64,000 nucleotides of DNA, from NCBI GenBank assembly GCA_023512835.1, contig CM042085.1, positions 37,836,324 to 37,900,323 on the forward strand, given 5' to 3'. Shown here in pieces: positions 54,065 through 64,000 of this stretch. The stretch is from Taxillus chinensis (lineage: Eukaryota > Streptophyta > Magnoliopsida > Santalales > Loranthaceae). A program made the translations under genes and the position numbers. A model generated the notes under the pieces. That model saw only the letters and a list, made by a program, of their open reading frames with translations, searched no databases and had not been told where the DNA came from. Numbering within the stretch: the stretch's first letter is position 1; each line of letters begins with the position of its first letter.

Positions 54065-54420
54065 CATATTTGTCATCACCCATTTTTGACCAGGCTCGAA
54101 TGTTAGCTTTTGAAGGACTCTTATTGATTAATTCCTACATAATGCTCGCACAAACCATAATAGGAAAAGAAAACACAGAGTTGCTATCAATCAGTTTAGA
54201 GATATGATTAGATACCTAAAAAAAGAAAGCTCTATGGTTCCAAAGAATTAGGTTCAAGAGTCGGTTACGTATAGAAAAGGAAGAAAAATTCTTACACCCC
54301 CACAACGTCCAAAATTGGTATCTAAATTAATCTAGATCTATAGGGGTTTGCTTGCTTTATTCAAACAAAATATTTTTATATTTTTGATTTTTAAGGAAAA
54401 TAGAGATTCTAAGATTTAGG
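54065..54420 (-). repeat. Tat/Ogre-type LTR end, minus-strand remnant 1
   Basis: Read on the minus strand it contains TACGTAACCGACTC, GGAACCATAGAGCTTTC, GAGCCTGGTCAAAAATGGG and ends TGATGACA at about 54067, like 36867-36894 and 58930-59112. No primer site follows. Confidence 0.55.
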
Positions 54421-54899
54421 CCTCAAAAAAACAAAATAAATTTTTAAAAAGTAAATAAAAGGGATCATTCTAATTTTAGAAAAAAGAATGTGGGAACTAG
54501 ACTCATGTGATAATATTTCTCCTTTTTTTAAAAGGAAAACAAAAGAGATTTTATTTTTTAGAAAATAAAATAAAAAATAATTAAAGCATAAAAACATTGC
54601 CACAATTAATGTTGGTCTGGGCAGTTAGAATGTGAGCATCTAAGGCCCAATCCCACGACCACCTATGCCATTGATTTGATTTTTCTAGAAAGATGAGTGC
54701 CTTTATTATCCTTTTTTATTTTTAAAGAAAAAATGAATGAGAGTTAAAAGAAAAATCATTTCACTTCAAAACATTTGAGAAAAGAAGTTTTAATAGTTTA
54801 AATATGAAGAAATTAAATAGAAGAATCTGGACGATCTTTTTGTGGCCATACTTGATGATCTTCCTCTAGAAGCCCCCCTGAAAACAAAGAGATTAGAAA

Positions 54900-55158
54900 G
54901 AAAACTATAGCTTTTCAAAACCTATAGTTGTCCACTATTCCAGCTTGCTTTTATACCTTTGGCTTTCGAGTCGTGTATTCATCTGCCATTTTCCAACTTC
55001 GACTTCTTTGACTCTTCGAGTCTCAGAGTCACCGTTCTGCACAGTGACAGTTTCTCTTCTTCGGACTTCGACTCTTTGACCCTTGTACCTTCAGACCTTC
55101 GAGGCTCCAGATTTAGAGAAATTAATGTCAGCTTCACCAAATCATATGTTTCCTAACA
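54900..55158 (-). repeat. Copia-like 3' LTR (relative of solo LTR 1), minus strand
   Basis: Reading from 55158 downward the sequence starts TGTTAGGAAACATATGATTT and follows solo LTR 1 (37227 onward), including GACTCGAAG words. The lower border is uncertain. The adjacent GGGGGAG run supports an LTR start. Confidence 0.65.
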
Positions 55159-55159
55159 A

Positions 55160-55980
55160 TCTCCCCCTATTTTATGTAAGCTGACAACACGTTTAAGACT
55201 GGAAGTCTAAGACTCAAAGTTGACTAGTATGGTTTGGGCAAGTCAAATTAAACTCTTTGCATTCGTTAAATTTTAGGGGATCTATTGGTTTTGGATTTGA
55301 TTCCCTCCTCCCCCTATGACATGCAACCATTTAGCCTTCCATCGTAGTATAGCTCCCCTTACGACCTTGCTCTCCCTGAGATCACTCCCCCTTTCTGGGT
55401 AAGGAACAAGCATTAGAACACCCAGGAGCATAAAGATAAACAGCAAGAGGGGATAGGGAAAAATGCAAAGAAGAAGATGTAAGTACATATACAAAATTAG
55501 AAAATGTTTAGATAAGAAAAAGTACAAGATAAGATTAATTGGTATACTCAACACTCTGAGTATACATAAAAAGGGCAGTTTGCTAGTGAAGATATTGTGC
55601 AAGCGTCATGTGGAGAGAGGCAGCGCAGGTGCACACTCTTTGAAATTCAAGCGCCAAAGCACACAGACCGGTGTTGGTCAGGATGCATATGAAGAGGTCG
55701 ATGAAGAAGCCACAACTGGTGTCATCAGCCTGAGAAGGAACACCATCCATCACCCTGAAGATTCCCATAAGCTTCGTTAAAGGGTGCCCACCACATAAGA
55801 ACTTAGTGGTCTGAATCACTCAGGTGAGCTTATCGTTGAAGGTCCAAAGCTGTTCCCTCTAAATCTTAATGGAGATGGATGAAAGGGAATCGAATACAAA
55901 GATGTGCTATTGGATGAGGTCAATCTAAATGAGGAACCAATGTAGGGAACTGGTTAGGAACGGTATGAGGATGTGATCAA
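55160..55980 (-). other. Copia-like internal 3' region with purine tract and a Ulp1-like fragment
   Basis: Minus-strand TAGGGGGAG at about 55160-55168 directly precedes the LTR and fits a polypurine tract. Further up lie several CTCCCCC words, common in copia 3' regions. At 55819-55583 a short frame contains VPSQADDTSCGFFIDLF, which matches the Gln-Asp...SCG catalytic end of Ulp1-like proteases, without the His and Asp parts. Whether this fragment belongs to the copia element or to a different decayed transposon is unclear. Confidence 0.45.
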
Positions 55981-55989
55981 CTTCATGGC

Positions 55990-56330
55990 TGGCTTTGTGA
56001 AAGGACTCAATCTTGGTTCATTCAATTGATCCTAGAGTCATCCTTGCATAAGGCTCACACAAATCATAAAAGAAAAGAAAAATAGAGTCGCCACTAAGCA
56101 ATTTAGAGGTGTAAATGGGCACCTAATAAAAGAGAGGTCTATGGTTCCAGAGAATTAAGTTCTGGAGTCGATTACGTGTAGGGAAGGATTAACACCCGTA
56201 CAATGCCTATAATTGGTACTTAGTCTTGATCTATGGATGCTAGCTTGTTCCAGTTAAAAAGAACTTATTTTTTTATATTTTATATATTTTGTAAATATTA
56301 ATCTAAACATTTCTTTAAGAGCTTGTTTGA
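55990..56330 (-). repeat. Tat/Ogre-type LTR end, minus-strand remnant 2
   Basis: It shares the CTACACGTAATCGACTCCAG, GGAACCATAGACC and GATGACTCTAGGATCAA words with 54065-54420, 58930-59112 and 36811 onward. The borders are not defined. Confidence 0.5.
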
Positions 56331-56595
56331 TACGTGAGAACAAAATAAGAGAAAATAAAATAAACATAGGAATGGAAATGGAAATGAGAATAGTTCATTA
56401 TCTTAGTTGTGGTTGATATGAAAATTACAAATATATATTCCATTAATGCCACATCATCTTATATTTTTATGGGAAAAAGGACATTTTATAAATCTAGGCC
56501 AAAAAAAGAAATAAAGTATTTTAGACACATGTAATTAAGAAAGGCCCTTTTAATTTAGAAAGAAAATAGTGTGGGATCTAGGCCCTTGTGGCAAT

Positions 56596-59112
56596 TGTTG
56601 GACCCCATTTTGTTCGGGTTGGACATACTAACCCCATTTTATATATTTATCTACCCATGCCATATATCTTGTAAATTGGTCCAGGGAAGCCCAAAGTTTA
56701 GAACCTCTGCTACAAGCCTCTGAAGTGCCCCAAGACTAACACTAGGTGATGGAGGAGGAAATTTGGAGACTAAAGCACTTGACCGAGCTCAGTCCTGAGT
56801 TATCATGAAGAAGCCATGGCCAAAACAATATGCGACGGAAAAAGTCAAACTTGTTAAAAAGGGGGTCAATGCCCCTGGTCAAAGGGCCCGGAAATGTGAT
56901 CATGCGAAATTCTCTAAAATGACTATTTAGGCGAAGACAGGGCTTCTCAAACAATCCCCAAAAGTTTGTTTATTTTGGCATTTTGGGTGGGGGTAGAAGG
57001 GCAATTAAAAGTTAAAAAAAAAAAAGAATAGAAATGGTCAAATCCGAAGCATCATAGTCAAATCCGAGCATCGTGGTTAACTCTGAGACATCACTTATTC
57101 GGACTAAGCGAGAGTAAGGATCCGAGCCATCACTGATCCGGACTAAGCTTCCACTGACACGGAATAAGGATCTAAGCCTTGCATTGATCCGAACTAAGCT
57201 TCCACTGACATAGAGTAAGGATCTGAGCCTTCCACTGGTCCGGACTAAGCTTCCACTGACATGGAGTAAGGATCCGAGCCTTCCATTGGTCCGGATTAAG
57301 CTTCCACTAACATGGAATAAAGATCCAAGCCTTCCATTGATCCGAACTAAGCTTCCACTGACACAGAGTAAGGATCTAAGCCTTCCATTGATTTGGACTA
57401 AGCTTCCACTGACGCGGAGTAAGCTCCAATTGTCTGAAATAGCCTTCCATTGATCTGGATCTGACCCTCCACCGACCTTCGACTCTGCCGACACTTCGAT
57501 ATGCCAACACTTTGACCCTCTGATCGTTGACCTTCGCTATTTGACTGTATTTCTGCGGATACTTTCCTGTGTAGTCATAAGACACGTTTTTTATGTGTTG
57601 GCCATCTGATAAAATTGTTTTTCAATGCTTGTGTGCTAATAAAAATTTAAAAAAGGACAATCACGAGCTGCACGGGTCGCCATTCCTTCCGACAAAAGAC
57701 AATCTGGAAATAGAAAATGCTAGCATTAATAATACTACATTAAATGCAGCAATTAATGGGGTGCGACCAACCTCTTTAAAAGTATGACATATTCACGCGA
57801 AAAAGAAAGGATTATGCCCAAGCTCTTTCCCTTTGCACAGACTCATGCCCCAGAGGACGAATTAAAAAAAGAGACCAGCTCTTGCTCTCTCTCTCTCCTT
57901 ACGAAATTGCTAGCCAAAAAAAAAAAACAGAATGCTTTCTCTTTCTCATTCCAGACCTATTCCCTTCCTCTCTCTCAATTGTCAATCTTTAAACCAAGAA
58001 AACCAAAAAAAATCATTAAACCCAACCATCACCAATCTTTCCCCAGTTCCAGTCCATCTCTGGCATTAATTTCACATTCTAATCAAACTCTGGCGTGTTA
58101 CATAGCTCGAGTTCACACCTTTCCACCAGATTTGGAGTTTCTTTCATCACTACCGACGCCGGCAGGAGAGTTCAGATGTGGTACTGCAGTCGGTTCCGAT
58201 AACTTTATTATTGTTTGTTTTGTGTTATATTGCTAAATTTTGTTTCTATCATTTATATTTTGTTGTTTTTTTCTTTTCGTTTTAGCAATGTAATCATTTT
58301 ATTTTATTTTGTTGTGTGTAATTGCAATATGTAAAAAGCAAAGCAAAAAAGTGAGAGAAAATAAGAAACAAAAAAAGCAAAGAGAGGCATAAAAAGAGAT
58401 GAAAAGAAAGAAGAAGAAAAGAGGATAGTTGTGCTTTCATATTATTTGTGGATGTCATAATCACACACTGCACATCTATTTTGATTTGTGTTCATATGTA
58501 TTTTTAAGTCTTACCATGTGTATATTTAAGTTCAATGTTTGCTAAAAAACGTTTGCAAAAAAAAACCAAAAAAAAAAAAAAAAAAAAAAGGCAAAACAAA
58601 ACAAAAAAGGGGTTTCAAACAAAAAACCAATAAAACGTGTTCAAACAAACAAAAAAACAAAAAAATGTTTTATAAAAAAAACAAAAAAATGCTTTATAAA
58701 AAAACAAAAAAATGTTTTATAAAAAAAAAAAAAAAAAAGATAAAAAATGTGAAGTGTAAAATAAAACTTTTAGGATTCTCTTTAGAAATTTATGATAAAT
58801 CAATTTTAATCATAATGTTGACAAATAATTTAACCAAATAAAAAGCATGGACTTAACCCAATAGGAAAAACAATAGTGCCTTAACCCAGTCAAAACAGTG
58901 AAAACGAATAGAAACCTCCTCCTCTTAAGATATGTACCGAAAGGACACTGTATGGGTGCTAATACTTCCCTACACGTAACTGACCCCCGAACTCTTATCT
59001 GGTAATAGACCACTCACATTTTAGGTGACCAACTGTACCCCAAAAATAATCGGTGGCGACTCTGTACATTTCATCACTCAGTTGTGGCCCGGATGAAAAC
59101 CAGTGATGACAG
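56596..59112 (+). repeat. Probable 5' LTR of a Tat/Ogre-type element
   Basis: The proposed start TGTTGGACCCC and end CAGTGATGACA enclose about 2.5 kb, directly followed by a primer-like site and a Tat-type leader. The end part (TGGGTGCTAATACTTCCCTACACG onward) is shared with the other Tat remnants here. Inside lie a 51-bp tandem repeat (57119-57435) and a very A-rich stretch (about 58320-58760, long A runs). The end is well supported, the start is tentative. Confidence 0.6.
57119..57435 (+). repeat. 51-bp tandem repeat in the Tat-type LTR
   Basis: Six units at a constant 51-base step: AAGCTTCCACTGACA-type words start at 57145, 57196, 57247, 57298, 57349 and 57400. Each unit also carries GGAGTAAGGATCCGAGCC and a GGTCCGGACT-type segment. 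As 51 is a multiple of three, the minus strand stays open as a repeated 17-residue pattern, which I take as chance. Confidence 0.93.
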
Positions 59113-59135
59113 TTAGCGACTTTTTTGGGGACAAC
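59113..59135 (+). other. Primer-binding-like site of the Tat-type element
   Basis: GTTAGCGACTTTTTTGGGGAC follows the LTR end. It resembles the TTGGCGACTCTGCTGGGGAC type used by many Tat/Ogre elements, with substitutions. Confidence 0.55.
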
Positions 59136-60232
59136 ACTTAGAGGGTTAGGCCTAGTACTAGGATTGAGAGGTTTCCTTTTTGTTTTTACTTGGTTATTTT
59201 ATTTATTTTTTTAACTCATTTTTTTGTATGATAGTTATGATTTATACGCTTTAATGCCATGCTAGTTATGATTTACTGCTTTCCATACCTGTTGCATTTA
59301 TGCATAACCCTATACTCGGGTTTGTCACAATTTAGGTTAACGAGGTTTAGTACGGCACCTTGCGCGTTGATCATTATCCGCAATAGGGCCCCAGACTCCT
59401 CACTCAAGCTTGAGGTTCTTTTAAGGCGTGTCCTTTTAAGATCCCCTTCCGGTAAATCCCATAGTGTACGGAGCCCTCTACAGAAGAAGTTTGGGAACCA
59501 ACAAATAAGATAGGTCCAGCAATAGAAGCCCATCAGGGGCATTGACCCACATATTGTTTGCTCATTCTATGCCATGCTAACCTTTGTTTTATAGGGTAGT
59601 CTTTAAGTCATCCCTTGCACAAATGATTTGTCTTATAATTGATTTATTGTTTTATCCTGTCTATTTATTTTGCTATTGCTATATACTATTTTACTTATCT
59701 CATACAACTATTCATAATTTTATTACCCTTTTGTGCTAACTCTGTCCTACTAGAAAATAACATCACTTTGTTACTTCTCATGTTTATTTCTTGATTTTAA
59801 CATCCAACATGGGCCCACATAGGACACATGTTCTGTTATATTCCACCCCACATATAGTCTTTGGTCACATAAACCATCTCAGTACTAGGTGTCCATTCAT
59901 TCCCCACTTAACATGCAATATTGTTCCACATTAGTCCATACTCCATAGGTACCTGAGAGGTGCACCTTCATTCATACATTCACAGCTCTATAACAATTTG
60001 CCCTCATGCATTGCATCACGTAGACATGTAGATCCATACATACATGCTTACTTACTCACATGTTCATGTATACATGCATGTCAAAAAAAAAAAAAAAACA
60101 AGCAAAAGATAAGAGAAAAACAAAAAAGTAAAGATAAAAATAAAAGGGAGCTTACCACAGTCCACTTCTACCACAGCCAAGATTGCGCACCGGTATAACC
60201 TCAGATCCCGACAGCAACAACTATCCACTTCA
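59136..60232 (+). other. Untranslated leader of the Tat-type element
   Basis: The stretch 59320-59500 (GTACGGCACCTTGCGCGTTG, CAATAGGGCCCCAGACTCC, GATCCCCTTCCGGTAAATCC) is typical leader sequence of Tat/Ogre elements as I remember them. The remainder is non-coding, with an A-run at about 60084-60098. Confidence 0.55.
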
Positions 60233-61166
60233 ATGGTAGAACAAACAGAAAATAGATTTGCTAGTCTGGAGCAAGGCTAACAAGAACTACAAAATCAAAT
60301 GAAGGCCATGATGGAAATGTTGACCAAGATGGTGACAAATAAAGATAGGGGTCCCACTGAGATGGCCACTGACCGGTCCCCAAGGTAAGCACAAGGGGCA
60401 ACAATGCCTCCCCACTTCATACTAGTACCCCCACAGGAGTTCAATCCATCCAACATGAACCCTGGGCCTTCTTATCAAGTCCAATTTACCTCACCTGCTC
60501 CAAGCAACATGGCCGAAGCGATGGGACTTCATGTACCTCAGGAGGGTGATCAGTCACTATCAATGAAGAAGCTAGAGGAAAGACTCAAAGAAGTTGAAGG
60601 AATAGAAGCTTATGGGATGATCAGTCCCCAAGATTTGTGCCTGGTGCCTGGCATCATTCTGCCACCAAAATTCAAGGTACCGGACTTCGACAAGTTTAAT
60701 GGGTCCTAGTGCCCAAAAACACACCTTACTATGTACTGTCGGAAGATGACTACCCATGCTAATGATGACAAGCTCCTCATGCATTGTTTCTAAGGAAGCT
60801 TAACTGGGGCACCACTCCGATGGTACATTCAACTGGAGGGAAGTCATATCAAGACTTGGAGAGACTTCGCAACAGCTTTCCTCACACAATACAAACACGT
60901 CACGGAATTGGAGTTGGACAAGTTGGCATTGTTAGCCTTTGAGAAAGGAGCTACTGAAAGCTTTAAAGTCTATGTGAGAAGATGGAGGGAGGCAGCTACA
61001 GAAGTTCAACCCTCACTAACTGAAAGGGAGTTGACCACCATATTTATCAAAACTTTGAAAGGGGTATACTATGAAAAGCTGATAGATAACGTATCCAGCA
61101 ATTTCTCAGACCTAGTGGCTTCAGGCGAACATATTGAAGACGGTGTAAAAGAAGGGAAGCTTCATG
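60233..61166 (+). pseudogene. gag: Tat/Ogre-type gag remnant
   Basis: A single frame from ATG at 60233 (MVEQTENRFASLE) to the next insertion at 61167. It has about four in-frame stops: TAA near 60278, TAA near 60386, TAG at 60707 and TAA near 60791. The N-terminal part is a Met/Lys-rich helix. The capsid domain is clear: LPPKFKVPDFDKFNGS, HLTMYCRKM, GSLTGAPLRWYIQLEGS, FKVYVRRWREAATEVQPSL, TTIFIKTLKGVYYEKLIDNV. This pattern is typical of Tat-lineage gag. The gene is cut off by the LTR at 61167, so protease and pol are not in the window at this place. Confidence 0.85.
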
Positions 61167-62287
61167 TGTAAGACCCGCAAAATTTTCTAACTATTTAAGT
61201 TCTTCCTTAAATAGTAATAATAATAATATAATAATAAAGTCATTACTAACAATAGTTAGAAAGAATATTTTAGATATTATCACGATAAAAATAAGTACCC
61301 AATATAGTCATTTAAGTAGCATGTGACTAGTAAGTAGCCGTTAGAATAGTAACTAGCCGTTAGAATAGTAACTAACCGTTGGAATAAGTAACTAACCGTT
61401 ATGAATAGTATCCGTTTGAATTGTTATAAATAGGTATGAGTATGTAATAATGTTTTATAATATTTTACTTTATAGGTTTATAAAGTAAGAAGTCATGGAA
61501 TATAATATTATCTTACTTTATTGTTTATTGATTACTCAATTATATTATTTTATCCGCGTTAATATTAAATACGTTATAAAAATAAAATAATTTCTTATAC
61601 GTCATAAAAAGTTTAGATGCTATATATTATGTCATTTAGTTTCTTAAACCAAATTACTATGGGTAAGTAAGTATTACAAGCCTTAACTTTATTAAAAGTA
61701 TAAAACATAGGTAAGACCCAAAAATTTGAATGAGGCAGATTTTGGAGGTTCCATTAAAAAATCCATAACTTGAATTATACAGATCCAATTGACATGAAAC
61801 CAAAGCTCATTTGTTCATTTATGACTTAACTAAAATGTGTAGAAATTTCAGAATTTAATATGAAGCCAATCAATTCCAGAAGTTAAAATACTACACATAG
61901 GTTCAGTATGAACGGGTAAACATTTTAGTATGACTTTAAAATTCAATAAATTTTGTTATACATAAATAAAAATTATAAAATTGATACCCATTTGTAGATA
62001 TTTGAGTCAGTAATGCAATACAATTGACCGTTTGTCAAAAACTATAAAGTTAAAAATGTTATAATTGAATTAGTAGGGAGTACACCAATGTGGACTTTTG
62101 ATGCCAAAGGAACCTTCTAGGTTAAAAAGTCTTAAAACATTTTTTAAATGGTAGGAGGAGATACCCACGTTTTAAGAAAGGATAATAGGAGGAAAATAAA
62201 GCATTATATATATTTTAAATAATTTAATTTAATGCCAAAGTCAAATTCGTACACTATTTTTCACACTATTACACCTACCACCTTACC

Positions 62288-62295
62288 TATAAATA
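62288..62295 (+). promoter_or_regulatory. TATA box of the 61167 LTR
   Basis: TATAAATA followed by a pyrimidine-rich, AT-poor stretch (CACTTCCCTTCTCAAGCAC), the usual setting of a plant LTR promoter. A second TATAAATA lies at 61425 in a similar context, so which one is used is open. Confidence 0.5.
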
Positions 62296-62486
62296 GCATG
62301 CCTCACTTCCCTTCTCAAGCACTCTTTCCATTTAAATAAGCCACAAAACTCTCCTCCAAATACTCCCCAAAAAAAGTTCTATTAACACCTCAATAGTCCT
62401 CCAAGCCTTCTCTTCTCTCAATTTTCCTCTCACTTGTTGGAAGTTCCAAAAGGTAAATATTTCAAGCATATATTAATCATGTTCTT

Positions 62487-62800
62487 GGAAGGCTAATCCT
62501 CCTCATACATATATATATTATGGATGGCCTTGCCCCTCAATATATATATATATATTTATTAAATAATATGTATATGTGTATATATTTATTATTATTATTC
62601 CATGGAAGGCTAAGCCTCCTCATACAGATATATATTATGGATGGCTTTGCCCCTCAATATATATATGTATATGATATGTATATGTGTATATATAGATTAT
62701 TATTATTCCATGGAAGGCTAAGTCTCCTTATACATATATATATTATGGATGGCTTTGCCCCTCAATATATATATGTATATTGTATATTATATACATATAT
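62487..62800 (+). repeat. Three-unit tandem repeat with TA tracts
   Basis: Units start with GGAAGGCTAA at 62487, 62604 and 62712 (steps of 117 and 108 bases). Each contains ATTATGGATGGC, TTGCCCCTCAATATATAT and a TA microsatellite of varying length. The length change comes from the TA part. Confidence 0.85.
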
Positions 62801-63515
62801 TATATAGGTATATGTATACGTATAGATTATTATTATTATCATGAGAAGTTTTTCCACCATAATATACTTATATATGTCTCTCAATATATTATTTATGAAT
62901 ATACTATTATTATTAAAACTAAAATATTAACTTTTAAATTTTGTTTCAAGGTTTATAAACGCGAAAGACAAAAAGATTGTAAGGATCCCCTCTCCCTTTC
63001 CTTACCACGATCTCCGACGTGGAAATTCATTTCCAATTTCTTCTCTATATTTCTATCTCAAGATTTCTCCTCATAATATTATTTTAAAAAGAATTAACTT
63101 TCTTTGGCACTTCTTGGAAACTTGGTAATCTAATTTATTGAATAGTGCATACCCCTTTTTACTTATCGGGGCTATTATTGCAAGACCTTCCTTTACGTTG
63201 AAATTTACCATTGATGTGATTGTTTGAAAATTTGTGAAGATATGTTTTATGTTTGGCAATATGTTTATGGGTGGTTCCAGAAAGACCTTCAATGCATTAG
63301 GTAAAGAACATCACTGGAGAGTGTCAATCCAGTTGATAACAAGTTATGCAAGACATCTAGGTGGTGAACCTAGATGAGTAGTTATTCTTATTCTTTCATG
63401 AGTTGATTATTCTTCATATATTATTCGTTACTTTTAACCTTACTGGGCTATTTGAGCTCATTTCCTTTCATGTTTTCTTCCAACCCCAGGGAACTAGGAG
63501 AAAGCAAGGATGCTA

Positions 63516-64000
63516 TGTCACGCCCCAATTTCCTTCCACTTGGAAATGAGTAGTGACTGCCCATGCCCGCACCCGAAGGGACAAGGGGTTGGTGCAAGCA
63601 CCTTAAAAGGACTTCTGGCACGGGTGCTGTCCCAAACCTGCACAACCAGGCTAACATGCCAAGGGGCATGCTCCTGCTCCCAAACCATGCACACAAACAC
63701 AAATTGAATAACAACATCTCATTTTATTTCATTTCAAAGACTAAATGTTTATTACAACCCAGTCGGGGAAAAACCACTATGAAGCCACAAATAAAACCAA
63801 ACCCAATTCCAAACACATAAAACCAGAGTACAACAAAGGAAATAACATAAAACTCCCAGCCTCAGGGGCCTAGCTCCTCAGCCTTCACCTACCGCCTGCT
63901 AAACCCTGCAAAAGAACAGGTTTATAGGAGGGGTGAGCAAACCATAGCTCGGTAGGGATCCAGTTCTCCCCGGACCCGTCCCGCTCTACAACATGCATGA
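63516..64000 (-). mobile_element. Partial Tekay/Del-like LTR, related to element B
   Basis: It starts TGTCACGCCCC, like the B and A' LTR edges on the plus strand, and near 63925-63965 contains TAGGAGGGGTGAGCAA and CTCGGTAGGGATC, shared with 8558-8590 of B. Part of 63560-63600 (CCCGCACCCGAAGG, AAGGGGTTGGTG) recalls the A family. It is a third family of the same type and continues beyond the window. Confidence 0.75.

Larger units (their letters stand above)
61167..63515 (+). mobile_element. LTR of another gypsy-like element, inserted in the Tat gag
   Basis: It begins TGTAAGACCCGC within the gag frame, a start common in plant gypsy LTRs. It carries two TATA-like boxes (61425, 62288), a short tandem array of TAACCGTTAGAATAG words (about 61330-61415) and a three-unit repeat (62487-62800). 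The final part (ACTGGGCTATTTGAGCTCAT, pyrimidine tract, CCAGGGAACTAGGAG) resembles the R-U5 region of Del-like LTRs. It is interrupted at 63516, so its true end is not visible. Confidence 0.65.

Noticed and set aside
57119..57435. CRISPR-like regular repeats
   Set aside because: The units are contiguous without unique spacers, lie in plant LTR DNA, and no cas genes are present.
57012..57494. Repetitive 160-codon minus-strand frame with a 17-residue pattern
   Set aside because: It is only the translation of the 51-bp tandem repeat, which stays open because 51 is divisible by three.
58539..58841. Lysine-rich 100-codon frame
   Set aside because: Produced by long A runs in the A-rich part of the Tat-type LTR.
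62520..62807. 95-codon frame with repeated MDG.APQYIY pattern
   Set aside because: Translation of the TA-rich three-unit tandem repeat. No sign of a real protein.

Overview
This is a stretch of plant nuclear DNA, most likely from a eudicot with a repeat-rich genome. The evidence is a 10-exon SnRK1 alpha-type kinase gene with GT-AG introns, plant-specific Ty3/gypsy and Ty1/copia lineages, primer-binding sites matching plant tRNAs, and AT-rich intergenic DNA. I see no bacterial genes, operons, tRNA, rRNA or CRISPR array. The species cannot be named from the sequence alone.

Left part (1-36810): a 'Russian doll' of LTR retrotransposons. Element A (plus strand, Tekay/Del-like chromovirus, heavily mutated) starts before the window. 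Its 3' LTR is split by element B (minus strand, second Tekay/Del-like family, 8241-36710), with a 5-bp duplication TCTCT on both sides. B is split in its 3' untranslated region by element C (minus strand, Athila-type, 10254-29559), with a duplication ATAAC on both sides. C has an uninterrupted 1140-codon pol ORF, followed by a plant-transposon-domain ORF and a frameshifted Ulp1-like cysteine protease region. In the left LTR of C sits a truncated, very noisy inverted copy of the A family (A', 10733-17211). It is followed by a second copy of about 0.8 kb that already occurs at 9931-10732. That layout is not a clean insertion and looks like an assembly or recombination product.

Middle part (36811-52450): a Tat-type LTR remnant, a solo LTR (37227-39204, perfect GGCTT duplication), a GC-ended hAT-type non-autonomous DNA transposon (39560-40342, 8-bp duplication with one mismatch), a second solo LTR (40980-42303), and then the one host gene. 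This gene, on the minus strand, encodes a complete 511-residue SnRK1 catalytic alpha subunit (KIN10/AKIN10 type). Its CDS exons run from 51583 down to 44085. Intron 4 (3.4 kb) carries a 5'-truncated LINE and a decayed hAT transposase.

Right part (52450-64000): AT-rich intergenic DNA with a G-rich island, then decayed Tat and copia pieces, including a second Ulp1-like fragment. A Tat/Ogre-type element follows (LTR to 59112, PBS-like site, leader, gag remnant). It is cut at 61167 by another LTR, which is itself cut at 63516 by a B-like LTR that continues past the window end.

The kinase is the only gene likely to serve the plant. Everything else is mobile DNA or its debris. I found no convincing new multi-gene system. 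The most unusual items are the Ulp1-like region downstream of pol in the Athila-type element and the anomalous duplication around A'.
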